Source: Chelonoidis abingdonii | Lineage: Eukaryota > Chordata > Testudines > Testudinidae | Direction of reading: 5' to 3' | DNA length: 64,000 nt | Assembly: GCF_003597395.2 (NCBI RefSeq) | Contig: NC_133770.1 | Location: forward strand, 7,460,317 to 7,524,316 | Shown: in pieces, positions 43,090 through 53,770 of the stretch | Position numbering within the stretch: the first letter of the stretch is position 1 | Layout of the letters: every line of letters starts with the position of its first letter | Made by a program: the position numbers and the translations under genes | Notes under the pieces: generated by a model | What the model was told of the DNA's origin: nothing | Seen by the model: the letters and a program-made list of their open reading frames with translations, nothing else | The model's database searches: none

Positions 43090-43414
43090 TATCTGCAGCG
43101 TAGACACTCATTGCAGTGACAGGAGCCGGAGTGTCTCCTGTCTCTGTAGTTAATCCACCTCCCTGACCATCTACACTTAAGTAGTGCAGATGGGCTGCTC
43201 TAGCGCTTTAATGAAGACGTTCTCTCCCATCAGGGCAGTTCATCCACCGCTCAGAGAAGCAGTAGCTATGTCAGTGGGAGAAACTCTCCTGCCGATATAG
43301 TGCTGTTTCCATGGGGGGTTGGTCGGTATAACTACATCACTGAGGGGTGTGGATTTTTCACACCCTGGAGTGATGTAGCTATGCTGACATAAGAATTCAG
43401 TGCAGATTGGCCCT
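43090..43414. mobile_element. Harbinger MITE, degraded second copy of the 40882 family
   Basis: It shares ggtcggtataactacatcac and the hairpin ggtgtggatttttcacacc with the 40882 element in the opposite orientation. Ends are unclear. Confidence 0.6.
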
Positions 43415-43862
43415 CAGGTTGATTAACTCTGCTCTGTGATGCAGTAAGTCATAGGTTCAAACTTGCTGGAAACTTTGGAATGGTTGTTAAAGAAACATTT
43501 TTGTTGGCTTAAATTTCAATTTAGGGCCAGATTTGAATTGGCACCGTCCTTTAAAGACATGCCAAAGGGGCTTGGGAATTCTTGCGTGCACGATGTTCGA
43601 TGCTCAGTAGTGCTTCTTCCCTCTCCACACATGAAACTGCGGTTCTAACATAGCTGCAACAAACACCGGAGAGGAGAACTCAGCTCGTAGCTGCTCTCAA
43701 ATTACACTTCTCTTTGAGCGACAGATACTTCAGTCCTTTCCTAATGAAGATGACTGATTCAGAGCAATTCTCATCACACTGGCATGCTTCCTTTCATGCA
43801 GGGTTCCATTAGCCTCCATTTGGGGTGGACAGTATTTCTTTTTGCGACCTCTGACTCCTAGG

Positions 43863-44400
43863 TGTAGGCTTGAGATTTAACTCACCCCATACCAAATCAG
43901 TCTTGGGTGAAACTGAAGGATTTCCAACACTAAAATTAAGGGGAGGAAATGCTCCTCTGCTGCGAAGGTGCCCCCACCTCAGGAATGCCCCTAACAGGAG
44001 TTATAACACCAAGGGTTGTAAAGCAGAGACACCCAGGTGCTGGGAAGTTTAAGGAGGAAACAGAAAGGGGTTATGGGGATGGGTTACCTAGGGAGGTAGT
44101 GGAATCTCCTTCCTTAGAGGTTTTTAAGGTCAGGCTTGACAAAGCCCTGGCTGGGATGATTTAGTTGGAGATTGGTCCTGCTTTGAGCAGGGGGTTGGAC
44201 TAGATGACCCTGAGGTCCCTTCCAACCCTGATATTCTGTGAAAGCCCCCAAGAATTGGTAAAACAGATAAGATAAGCTCTGACCAGTGAATTTATGTTGA
44301 CCATCTGCACAAAGAAGATTATAAATAAGTGACAATTTGGGCACGAAAGATAAAATGTAAAAAGAGTTGTAAAAAGTCAGTTGACCCGGGCTCTCAGACT
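43863..44400 (+). mobile_element. LTR-like repeat family C, copy 1, with CR1 inserted
   Basis: 43863-44066 and 44241-44400 match the start of the repeat at 47625 (gttataacaccaagggttgt; agagacacccaggtgctggg; caagaattggtaaaa). A CR1 tail fills 44067-44240, with aaag at both junctions. Only the first ~360 bases of the family are present here. Confidence 0.7.
44067..44240 (+). mobile_element. CR1 LINE 3' tail
   Basis: Short 5'-truncated CR1: gggttacctagggaggtagt, ggtcaggcttgacaaagccc, ggggttggactagatgaccc, ending gatattctgtg. Flanked by aaag on both sides within the LTR-like repeat. Confidence 0.9.
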
Positions 44401-45256
44401 CCATATCATGGGGTGTTTAAGGGTTGGTTGGGGTGGGGAGGGGGTTGGCTGTGAAGCTGTAACCTGAGAGTCCAATTCTATGCTGCACCTTTAAGGGGAG
44501 CAGCAGGAAAGCTGGTGCACAGGGGGTGGGGCAAAGTTTGCTTCTGGATTCTGGGCTGCTCTAGGGTCTGGAATGGCCTCGGGTGTAAGTTTCAGCAGTG
44601 TCTGGCTACTGTAATTTTCAACAGCCTCTCTCGGGCTGAAGTATAAACTAGACTTCCTATAGCATCATGGGTTATGGACCTGTCCTGAACCACCCCCTTC
44701 CCTCCCTCTATGCAGGGTCTTGGAGGGACGGAGAAGGGGAAACATAGTGACCTTTGAGTCCCTTAGCCCCTTGTGGGGTCTTTATGGCTCCTATAAACTG
44801 CAGGAATTGGGGTGCAGAACCTATCCCTCAGGATTTGAAGTGGAATCTCAATTAGAATATAACGATCTGGACTGTAAAGTGCTGACCAGAGTCTAGAGCA
44901 CTGAATCATTTGCGAGCAGTTCATGTTTTAGGTCAGAACTATTTGACGCTGCTCCTTCTAAGTAAAAACAAACAAACAAACAACCACAAAAGAAACACTG
45001 TTGTTAATTTCTGATTCCTCAGAAACGGACAAAGGGCAGGGTGGCGAGATCATATTCGTCCAAATGGAAAAGGAGATAGCTAGAAGGGACAGAAGCTTTA
45101 TTTGCAGCATTACACAACGGAGCGGAAAGAAAACTTAAAAGACACCACTCCTCAATGTCCGTTTAAAATGTCTCATGTAATTAGCCCAGATGGATGCTGT
45201 GCTTACAACCCGCCTGCTTTGGAGAACAAATAACGTTTATTACTAATTGCATGGGA
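44401..45256. other. No recognised feature
   Basis: Unique-looking sequence with an (AAAC)n tract at 44966-44984. No coding or mobile feature was identified. Confidence 0.5.
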
Positions 45257-45267
45257 TTAGGCATATC

Positions 45268-45566
45268 TTGGTCCTGCTTTGAGCAGGGGCTTGGACTAGG
45301 TCTGTGGTTCTCAAACTATTGTACTGGTGACCCCTTTCACCCAGCAAGCCTCTGAGTGCAACCCCGCCTTATAAATTAAAAACACCTTTTTATATATTTA
45401 ACACCATTATAGATGCTGGCAGCAAAGCGGGGTTTGGGGTGGAGGCTGACAGCTCATGACCCCCCATATAATAACCTTACGACCCCCTGAGGGGTCCCGA
45501 TCCCCAGTTTGAGAACCCCTGGACTAGATAACCTCCTGAGGTCCCTTCCAACCCTGATATTCTATG
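45268..45566 (+). mobile_element. CR1/SINE tail interrupted by hAT MITE
   Basis: The tail gtcctgctttgagcaggggc and ggactagataacctcctgag ... gatattctatg is continuous if 45300-45519 plus one duplication copy is removed. The piece is too short to tell CR1 from Cry I. Confidence 0.8.
45300..45519 (+). mobile_element. hAT MITE with perfect 8-bp duplication
   Basis: Ends gtggttctcaaactattgta and ccagtttgagaacccc are inverted. Target duplication tggactag at 45292-45299 and 45520-45527. Non-coding. Confidence 0.9.
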
Positions 45567-45569
45567 TCA

Positions 45570-47620
45570 CAGGCTGTTCTGGGAGACTGGGCTTTACACA
45601 CATACACACACGTTGCCAGCCTGTAAGTAACAGGAGGGCAATGAACTCCAAGAAGGCGGACTTCTGCAGAGACCTATGAGGCTCTGTATGGGTATAGGGG
45701 ATCCACCAGCCTGGGGTGATTGCAGGATGAGGTCCAAAGCATTCAGTGGGTTTCAGTGACTTCATGGGTAGCCCCCCAGAATGGCTGAGGAGATGAAAAA
45801 CTGGAGAGAACAATGTTCTTCTCACACAGCCCTTACATTGTCCTCCACCACCTTCTGCATGTGTAACCCACTAGCCACTGTATGTTGTGTCCCTCTCTGT
45901 GCCCAATCCACAGAGCACACGAGTCTAGCATAGACCCAGCCTTGTAGCACGAGCTGTGGAGATCCCTGCTTTCTGTGCTGGAGGGCCCTGCTATTGTGCT
46001 TAGACTAGCTCGAAGATAAGTTAAAAGAGACCTCCTGGGTCACTGAGTCCGGTCCCAGCCATCCCAGGCAGCCCTGTCATACAATCCTGTTCAAAAACTT
46101 ACTATGAGCATATTGGCTGTTTAGGACAAGGGGAGCTGATTTCTCCAAAGTGGTTCCATCACTAAATCTATCGAGGTCTCAGTGCAAGTTTATTTTAAAA
46201 CCAGAGTTGAGTCCAGACTATGCTCCCAAATTGGAGCACCATCTGTGACTGGAGGGCATCTAGCATCCAAATCCCACTCTGGAGCCAACATTTAAAATTA
46301 TTACTTTGCTTCTGTGTAGCTGATTCCCCCTTGCTGTCATCATAACCGGCTAATATACTGTGAGAGTCTTACACTAGCACCAAAAGCTCCATTGTACATT
46401 CACATAGTGAGAGACAGTCTGTTCCCTAAAGACCTCACAACCTAAACAGAGAAGGCAAACAAAGACTGCAAGAAAAGAAGTATTATGCCCGTTTGCTGGT
46501 AAGCAAACTGAGGCACAGAGACATTACATGACTTTTCCAACATCACACAGGAAGTTTTTAGCAGTGTTAGGACTGACACTAGATTTTCCTCTGGTGTTTA
46601 TAATCACAAACTTTTCTTCCCTCCCAGTCCAGAGCCAAATAATTTGAATCACCTGAAATCCAGACTGTCAGGCCTTGGCCCAACCTCTAATTTAAAAAAA
46701 ATCAAAAGGAAAACTCTACCTTGATAAGCTCCCATGGTTAAGGAGAAACCTCTTCCCTGTTCTCTGCTATTCTCCAAGCTTGCCAATGATTCTACCCTAC
46801 AAGCTTTAATGGAGGTAAGCTCTAACAAGAGACACCCACCTTAAGACTGATCTTGCAGGGTTATACAGCCTTCAGTCCATGTTAACCTGAACGAGAGCCC
46901 CAGCTGTGAAGCATCTTTAATGAGAACTGAAGGATCAGGACCAGAAGCTGCAAGTGTCAAGTTTAGCTCATTGGACCTCGCACTCCTGAAAGACCCCTCC
47001 TGACTATTGTAATGCAGCCAAGACTAACTAGCCAATCAGATGGCCTCTCAGTTTACTGACTGTAATGATAAATTAAATGGATCACAATATTATGCAACAC
47101 AGACTCCCCTGTCCCCTGGAAAGGGGAGTCTTTGCACATGGAGTGAAGTGTTGTGCAGGGATCTTACTCTCACTGTTATTTTGTTCATAACAAACTGCTG
47201 CTTGTTACATGACAGACCTCAGTCTAGACTATGGTTAGCATAAGAAGACCCGAGAATGGTATACTGCTGAAGTACACAGGGGCTTCATCTATGAAAGTTA
47301 CAAGGGATGCCAAGAGATCTCCTGCACCTTCACATAATGGACATCAACGGGAACACACAGCCCGTGAAGGTTACAAACGCTCATCAATACATACATCCAA
47401 GAGTAATGTGCACTTCCTGCTAAGCATATCTCATACAGATCAAGCAGAGATCACAGAGGTCTATCAAGCTATGGTGATTCAAACAAGGAAGATTCTGGAA
47501 GAGTAAGTGACATCTGAAGCTGTCTCCTTATCTCACCCAGGAAAGTCCTTTAAAAAAGTCTTCAGCTTTCTGCCCCCTTTCTCTGAAGACTGATCAGGTT
47601 TGCTTCACATCACTGGGATG
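45570..47620. other. Unique DNA with a MIR-type remnant
   Basis: 46490-46600 holds a reverse MIR-like tail (aaactgaggcacagagacat). (CA)n-like 45595-45612. The 91-codon frame at 47231-47506 ends next to a donor-like gtaagt but has no recognised domain. Otherwise nothing is identified. Confidence 0.5.
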
Positions 47621-47624
47621 GTGC

Positions 47625-48470
47625 TGTAGGCCTGAGGTTTAACTCCCCCTATACTCAACCGGCCTTGGGTGAAACTCAAGGATTTCACCACCAAAATTAA
47701 GAAAAAATGCTCCACTGCTGCTAAGGTGCTCCCACCTCAGAAATGCCCTTAACAGGAGTTATAACACCAAGGGTTGTAAAGTAGAGACACCCAGGTGCTG
47801 GGAAGTTTAGGAAGGAAACAGAAAGCCCCCAAGAATTGGTAAAATAGATAAGATAAATTCTGACCAGTGGATTTATGCTGACCATCTGCACAAAGAAAGA
47901 AGGTCATAAATAAGTGACAATTTGAGCATGAAAGATAAAATGTAAAAAGACTTGAGCAGGGAGGAGAAAAAATAGGTGCCAGTGTGTGATTGGTTAAATT
48001 TTGTTACCTGGGGTACTGAATTATGTGATCGGTTTAGTGAAGTTAAAGAAGGTAGCGAGTTTTACCTATAAAATGTAACAAAAAAACAATGCTCTTTGGG
48101 AAACATCTCCAGACTGGAATTTAACACCAAGCTGCTAGAACTCTGACCCCTCTGCATGACCATGATGTGCGGAGGCATCGCTGGAAACCCCCAGATGAGA
48201 GGATCCTGACTGGCCATCAGGTGAATTTTGTCTGTATATTGGGAGTGGTGAAGATAAGAGATTTGCTTGGTATTTGTGTTCTGTGTGTTGCTAATAAATA
48301 GATGTTTAGAGCACAGCTGTGTAAGGCTCTTTCACTGGGAAAAGGTTCCGCAGTCTCTTAGAGCCCTGAGCCCCTTGGGAAGGGCAGGGACCTAAATTGA
48401 CTAGGCCTTGAGCCCTTGGTAGGGTATAGGCTGTGTGCCTTAAATTGAGTGGGTAACCGTGCTTTTTTTC
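47625..48470 (+). mobile_element. LTR-like repeat family C, longer copy
   Basis: It starts tgtaggcctgaggtttaac, carries a TATA-like box (cctataaaatg, about 48065-48075) and a polyA signal (aataaa, about 48294-48299), then an R/U5-like tail. The order suits an endogenous retroviral LTR. The 3' end is uncertain. The first part is shared with 43863-44400. Confidence 0.65.
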
Positions 48471-51230
48471 TAATTGGCAGACAAGAGGGCTCCCTCTATT
48501 CTCAGGTCCAGGCTGCTCACACATTAATGACACTGCAGGCTGGTGGGCCAGAAGCAGGACGCTTTTCTCGGGGTAGTACCAGGGTTCATGATGTAGGACT
48601 CACAAACAGCTTTCAAGGAGTCTATTGCTTTATGGCTTCCGGGGAGGGAAGTCTTGTTTATTTGTTGTAAGGAGGGGTCACAGTCTGGGTCATCATTTCC
48701 TGGTGCAGACTTTTTTTTGGTCATTGGACGGCTCCAAATGCCTGGTCTAAACAGAGTGTAACAGCAAAAAGCAACAGACGAGAAGACCTGAATCCACGAA
48801 GGGACCTTAGTGTTGCAACTCTGAGCGTTCCTAATTTTTAGGAGCCTGGAAAAATCACTGGAGCAACATTGGGATCGCTAACACCTGAGTTAGGCATCTG
48901 GGCGATGAATGGGGAGAGAGAGGTACCTAACAATGGGATCCCCAACAGGCAGCATGCTAGGTAGAGGGTTGACTAGGGCAGCCAATGGGAAATGCTGCAG
49001 AGAGGGCTGTGTTCTAATCCTGCCCCTTTCCTGGGTATATGGTGACAGAACTGGGGTGGGGCAGGACCCACGCACTTTTTGAAAGTAGACTGGCCTGTCC
49101 ACTTTTCCCCAGGGTGGACCCCTTCCCCTCCTCTTCTCCCCGAGGCCCCACACCCCGAGCCAGGCCAGAGTGGATCCCTGCTGTAGGGAGCCATGGCAGA
49201 CCCTCCACCTGCTCACAGTGCAGGGGGGACAGAGAGAAGCCCCTGGCCCATGTCCCCACCTGGCCCATGGCAGGTGGAGGGTCCACAACTCCATGCCGGC
49301 TCCCCACAGCTGCCTGCACAGCAATGCCTGACCTGGCTCCAGCAGGGGGTGGGACTCAGAGCTGCAGCCCGGCCATGGTAAGAGCTGCACAGGCAACTGT
49401 GAGGAGCTGGGGAGTCACGGACCCTCCACCTAGCCTGGGCTGTGGCTCTGAGGCATCCCTGCACCTGGCCGGAACTGGGTCTGAGAGAGCCACACTGGCA
49501 GCTGTGGGAAGCCTAGGTCCCTCCTCCTGCCTTGGGTGGTGGGCCTGAGACATGAGCAGGAGGCTGCTTTTGCCCGCCACGGGGTGGGCTCCCGGCCCTG
49601 TTCTGGCTTCTGGCTTGGCCAGGGGTAGGGCCTTAGGGGGTGAGTCCTCCTCCCCCCACTTTTGGGAGGGCTCCAGCTCCCCTGGTTTGATGTCTAAGCC
49701 CAGACTGCAGCAAGGTGCCTTGTTCTTCTTGCAGTCTCTAGTTGGGAACTCCTCCCCTGGAGGCAGGTGACTTAGGCTCCTAAGCTGCTTCTTGTGAGAA
49801 TGAGTTAGGCTCCTGCTGGGAGCAGGGGATGGGAAAAGAAAGCAGCAGGAGCTCTAGCTCAGGGTTAGTGACTAGGCAGACTGGGGGCCAAATCTGGACT
49901 GCCAGATGCTTTTGAATGGACCCTGAAGTCTTTTTATTTACCCATTACCATTAATGGTGGTGGTGTGGTTTTTTTTTTCAAATTGTCTCTGGGGTCAGCA
50001 CCTTGCCTATACCTTGACCAAGAAATTTGGACCTTGACAAAAGATAATTGCCCACCTCTGCCGTAGTGTCTAACCATTAGCCTTGTGATTAGAATAGCTA
50101 ATTAGATTGTAGGAGTCTCTGGTGCAATTCCCCTCAACCTGCTGAGGGGACAGGATTTGGCTAGGGAACCCCTCTGTCTTGCGTGAACACTTTGGGATTC
50201 TTCGGTGGGGCTTTATCAGTCTTTCCTGTTGAAGCCAGGCTACTCCAATTAAATAATTAAATAGTAATTGGGCCAGACACAGCACGAGACTCACTCTGTA
50301 GATCGGTGGTTAGAGCACTGTACTGAGAGGCAGGGGATCCCTGGTCAAATCTTGTCTCCTTTCCCATTGAGGAAGGGCAGCAGAGGAATGTTCATCTTTC
50401 CTGGTTTGTGCTGGTGTTTAGGGGTGAGACAGGCAGCAGGGTGCATGGGCGGAGGCAGAAACTTAAGCTGTGGGGCACCTTCTACAGCAGTTAGGTGCCA
50501 GTGAGTTTAAGCTTCTACAGGATTAGGTGGCAGCTGAGCAGGGGGGGGTTGGATTGCAGGGGTGCCTAAATCCCTTTGTACCTCTGGCTCTAAATGCCTG
50601 AAGAGCAAAAAGGATAGAATTCAACTCCAGATGTGTATTTGAATTTGCAAGAGTTCACACCAAGAATGCTAGGACTCTCCTCAAACACAACATCGACACT
50701 TAAAGAGGGGTTGAACTGACTGAACCATCCACTGAATGAGAAACACCTGGTGAACCTTCTAGCCCTCTAACACCTCCACCCAACCCAGGCCTTTTTAAAG
50801 AGGTCTTTCTTGCTGCGTCTCTCCATTAGGGTGGAGTTAAACCTGCTGTTGAAACTCTTCAAGCCAACCATTGGTTTGATGGCTACAAACTCCACCCTAA
50901 AATGGTGGGGGAGGGCACTTCAATGAAAGAGAGCAGAGCTGAGGACTCTGTTTCTCAGGCCAGTTCTTGTTTGCATCTGGGCTGCTTTGCCTCTTCAAAG
51001 TGTAAGGACGCAGGCCCAGAGCACAAGACAGAAACGTTTTAGCAGAAGACAAAGTCCAGGTAAAAAGAATAATGGGGTGGAAAAAGCCCTCTGAGGGGAA
51101 TAAAAAGGTGAATGTGCAAATCCTTTATGTAACAGCAAGATAATATGGGAGTGATCAGGAAACACACAGACTGATCCACTAGCATTTGAGTAGGCTAAGT
51201 TTGTAGCAGCAGGAGGATCAGGTAAGGATA
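48471..51230. other. Unrecognised; GC-rich 49000-49760; tRNA-like SINE at 50290
   Basis: 49000-49760 is GC-rich with many two-strand chance frames (up to 169 codons). 50290-50350 has A- and B-box-like words (ggtggttagagcactg; ccctggtcaaatc), a probable tRNA-derived SINE remnant. No gene is supported. Confidence 0.45.
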
Positions 51231-51233
51231 GTA

Positions 51234-51352
51234 GGGTGACTAGATAGCAAGTGTGAAAAATGGGGATGGGGTGGGGGATAATTGGAGCCCATATAAAAAA
51301 AAAGTCCCAAATATCGGTATTATCCCTATAAAATTGGGATATCTGGTCACCC
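51234..51352 (-). mobile_element. TA-flanked MITE gggtgaccagat family
   Basis: Opposite orientation to the copy at 20416: gggtgactagatagcaagtg ... gggatatctggtcaccc, with TA on both sides (51232-51233, 51353-51354). Confidence 0.9.
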
Positions 51353-51579
51353 TAGGACAGAGACTTTTCTCTATACTTTTTCTGAAGCAAAGCTTTATGA
51401 GTCTCTTGTCCTACAACTAGCTATAATGTTTTCATAGCCTAGCTGTGGGTGGCCCTGAAATACAAAGGGGATGATACTCTGTCCTAGTATAAATGTGGAC
51501 TGACTCCCTAGATGTTAATGCTGATGTCTGAGAGGTGATTCAGACCCCTGAGGTGGTTCTAGGCAGTGATGTAAGGCAT

Positions 51580-51600
51580 GCCTGCCCCGCCCCGCCCCGG
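51580..51600. repeat. Short (CCCCG)n tract
   Basis: ccccgccccgccccgg is a short G4-prone pentamer run on the C-rich strand. Confidence 0.7.
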
Positions 51601-51789
51601 GGTCCCTTCAGTGCTCTCAGCCTCTCATGTTGGTAGGCAAAGCACCATGGGGTAGGCTGTTACCAGCTTGCCCCTTGTAAGTTGCATACTGCTGGAATTC
51701 ACAGCTGATCGACACTGGGACTGTGCCAGGGGACCAGGGGGATGGAGACATGATGCAGACACAAAGTGGCTTTAAATGGGTGCAGTGTA

Positions 51790-51968
51790 ATGGATAGCTC
51801 AGTGGTTTGAGCACTGGCCTGCTAAACCCAGGGTTGTGAGTTCAATCCTTGAGGGGGCCATATAGGGATCTGGGGGGAAAATCTGTCTGGGGATTGGCCC
51901 TGCTTTGAACAGGGGGTTGGACTAGATGATCTCCTGAGGGTCCCTTCCCCAACCCTGATATTCTCATG
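51790..51968 (+). mobile_element. Cry I-type SINE (second copy)
   Basis: A box atagctcagtggtttgagc, B box ttgtgagttcaatccttgag, body gggggccatatagggatctg, and the CR1-like tail tgaacagggggttggactag. It is closer to the family consensus than the copy at 42526. Confidence 0.92.
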
Positions 51969-52045
51969 GAAGCTGACTCACTGTAGCTATCTGAGCTCCT
52001 CTCCTGGCTGTAGGAAAGTATCTATGTGATCCTGACAATCCTTCA

Positions 52046-52436
52046 GGCTTTGTCTACACTATGCAGCTTTTAGAGAGACAACTGTGTTGCTAATAGTTGG
52101 GCAGTGTAGCTGCTGTTTTGCTGACAAAATACTTCCAGCCAGGGTGACCAGATGTCCCGATTTTATAGGGACAGTCCTGATTTTTAGGCCTTTTTGTTAT
52201 ATAGGCTTCTATTACCCCCCCCCACCCCCTGTCCCAATTTTTCACATTTGCTGTCTGGTCACTCTACTTCTACCCCCAATGACCAGGCATTCGTGCTCTC
52301 GACAGGAGAGCACTCCTGATGGCATCATGCTGTTCGCACTGACGCTTGCTGTGGCAAAACTTTTGTCTTTTGGGGGAATAAGCAGCTCTCAGCGACAACA
52401 TCTTTTGTTGTTCAATTGCCAGTGTCCACATAGGCC
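52046..52436. mobile_element. Harbinger-like MITE interrupted by another MITE
   Basis: ggctttgtctacactatgca at the left and the complement of tgtccacataggcc at the right are inverted. The gctgacaaaa / tggcaaaactttt subterminal words agree with this terminus class. The MITE at 52142-52266 lies within it. Confidence 0.65.
52142..52266 (+). mobile_element. gggtgaccagat-family MITE, nested
   Basis: gggtgaccagatgtcccgat ... tgctgtctggtcactct. TA is present on the right flank only. Inserted in the MITE at 52046. Confidence 0.85.
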
Positions 52437-52559
52437 TTGGTCTTTACTTTTTTTCTGGACCCCTGTCTTGTGTTCTGAAGACAGCCTTTCCATCGAGCTG
52501 AGGTCTCCATCTGTCCCCCCCTTCTCATAACATGAGTGATTCACAGCCAGGAATATATT

Positions 52560-52740
52560 TATCCTCTCAACAGCCCTGGGAGGCTGGGCAGTGCTGTTAT
52601 CCCTGCGTGTGGAGTATAGGGGCTAAGTGACTTGCCCAAGGCATATGGGGAATTAACAAGTGTAGGGACTTGAACTGAGATCTCCAAAGCCCCAGGAAGC
52701 CTCACTAACCACCAGACCACCCTTCTGCTGTTCCATAAGG
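52560..52740 (-). repeat. MIR-type SINE (reverse)
   Basis: Words ggctaagtgacttgcccaag and ttgaactgagatctccaaag are those of a tRNA-derived CORE-SINE in reverse. The B box, on the minus strand, is within 52665-52690. Confidence 0.65.
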
Positions 52741-52824
52741 GTAGGGGTGGCAGGTTTGTATAATTTTTGGTGGTGCCCAGATCGGGTCCAAGTCTCCCCC
52801 CGACCCCCCACACACCTACCTAAG

Positions 52825-53100
52825 GCTCTGGGAGGGGGCTTGGGGTGGAGGCTCTGGGAGGAAGTTTGCGTGCCAGAGGGGTGTGAGGTGGAGGGATGCG
52901 AGACTTTGAGACAGAGTTTGGGTGCAGGCTCTGGGATGGGGCAGAGGGTTGGGGTGCAGAAGGGGGTTTGGGGTGCAGGCTCTGAGAGAGTGAGTTTGGG
53001 TGCGGTAGGGCTGCAGGCTCTGGGAGGGAGTTTGGGTGCTGGATGTCGGCTCTGGGCTGGGATAGGGCTGGGGTGCAGGAGGGGGTTTGGGGTGTGGCAG
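52825..53100. repeat. Imperfect G-rich minisatellite
   Basis: Repeated units built on ggctctgggagggagtttgg and tttggggtgcaggctctg recur about nine times with variable spacing. It opens several overlapping frames (130-186 codons on either strand) that are not genes. Confidence 0.7.
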
Positions 53101-53585
53101 ACAGGCTGTCCCAGAGCTTGGAGCCAGAGAGGAGGATGACTCCCAGCCCTCTCTCTGCTGGCAGCAGCAGCAAACAGGGGGGCCTCCCTCCCCCCGGCAC
53201 GATACTCACCCAACCCCCCACCGGCTGCTGCTCAGGAGGTCCAGCCAGGCTAAGACCCCCGGAGATGACTCAGTTGCCTGCTGGAGGGTGTGGGGGTGTG
53301 CCATGCACCTCCTTCCTCCACAGGCACAGGCGCCGCCTCCACTGCCCCCGGCACCGCTCCCTTATAGCCGACTGCAGCAGTGAGGGAGCACACTGCGGAG
53401 CTGCTGGGGGCGGATGCTCAGGAGAGGCGCATGGGGGCAGGGCTGGGGGAGAGACCTGGCCCCAAATATTGGTGAGCTGGGTCCCCCCTGGGCCTTGAAT
53501 TTGCTGGAGCCCTGGTGTAACCTACACACATTCTGGGTATGGGGGTTCTGTCTTAAGAGAGAGATTAATGAAAAAAGAATGAGGA

Positions 53586-53770
53586 GCACTTGTGGCACTT
53601 TAGAGACTAACAAATGCATGCATCTAATGAAGTGGGTTTTAGCCCATGAAAGCTTATGCCCAAAACCCACTTCATCGGATGTGTGCATTTGTTAGTTTCT
53701 AAAGTGCTACAAGTAATCCTTGTTCTTTTTGCTGATACAGACTAACAGGGCTATGGCTCTGAAAAGAAAT
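53586..53770. mobile_element. Palindromic Penelope-tail insertion
   Basis: ttgtggcactttagagacta at the left is inverted against tagtttctaaagtgctacaa at the right; the centre holds ctaatgaagtgggttttagc and cccatgaaagcttatgccca. The right side continues with the usual tail end (ttttgctgatacagactaac). Same arrangement as at 29832, from a different subfamily. Confidence 0.7.

Noticed and set aside
36841..48470. Complete endogenous retrovirus
   Set aside because: LTR-like pieces are present, but no gag, pol or env similarity was seen between them.
50280..50350. Possible functional tRNA gene
   Set aside because: Only A- and B-box-like words are seen; no complete cloverleaf could be drawn, so a SINE remnant is more likely.
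52653..53498. Frames of 130-186 codons on both strands
   Set aside because: Generated by the G-rich minisatellite and flanking GC-rich sequence; no family motif.
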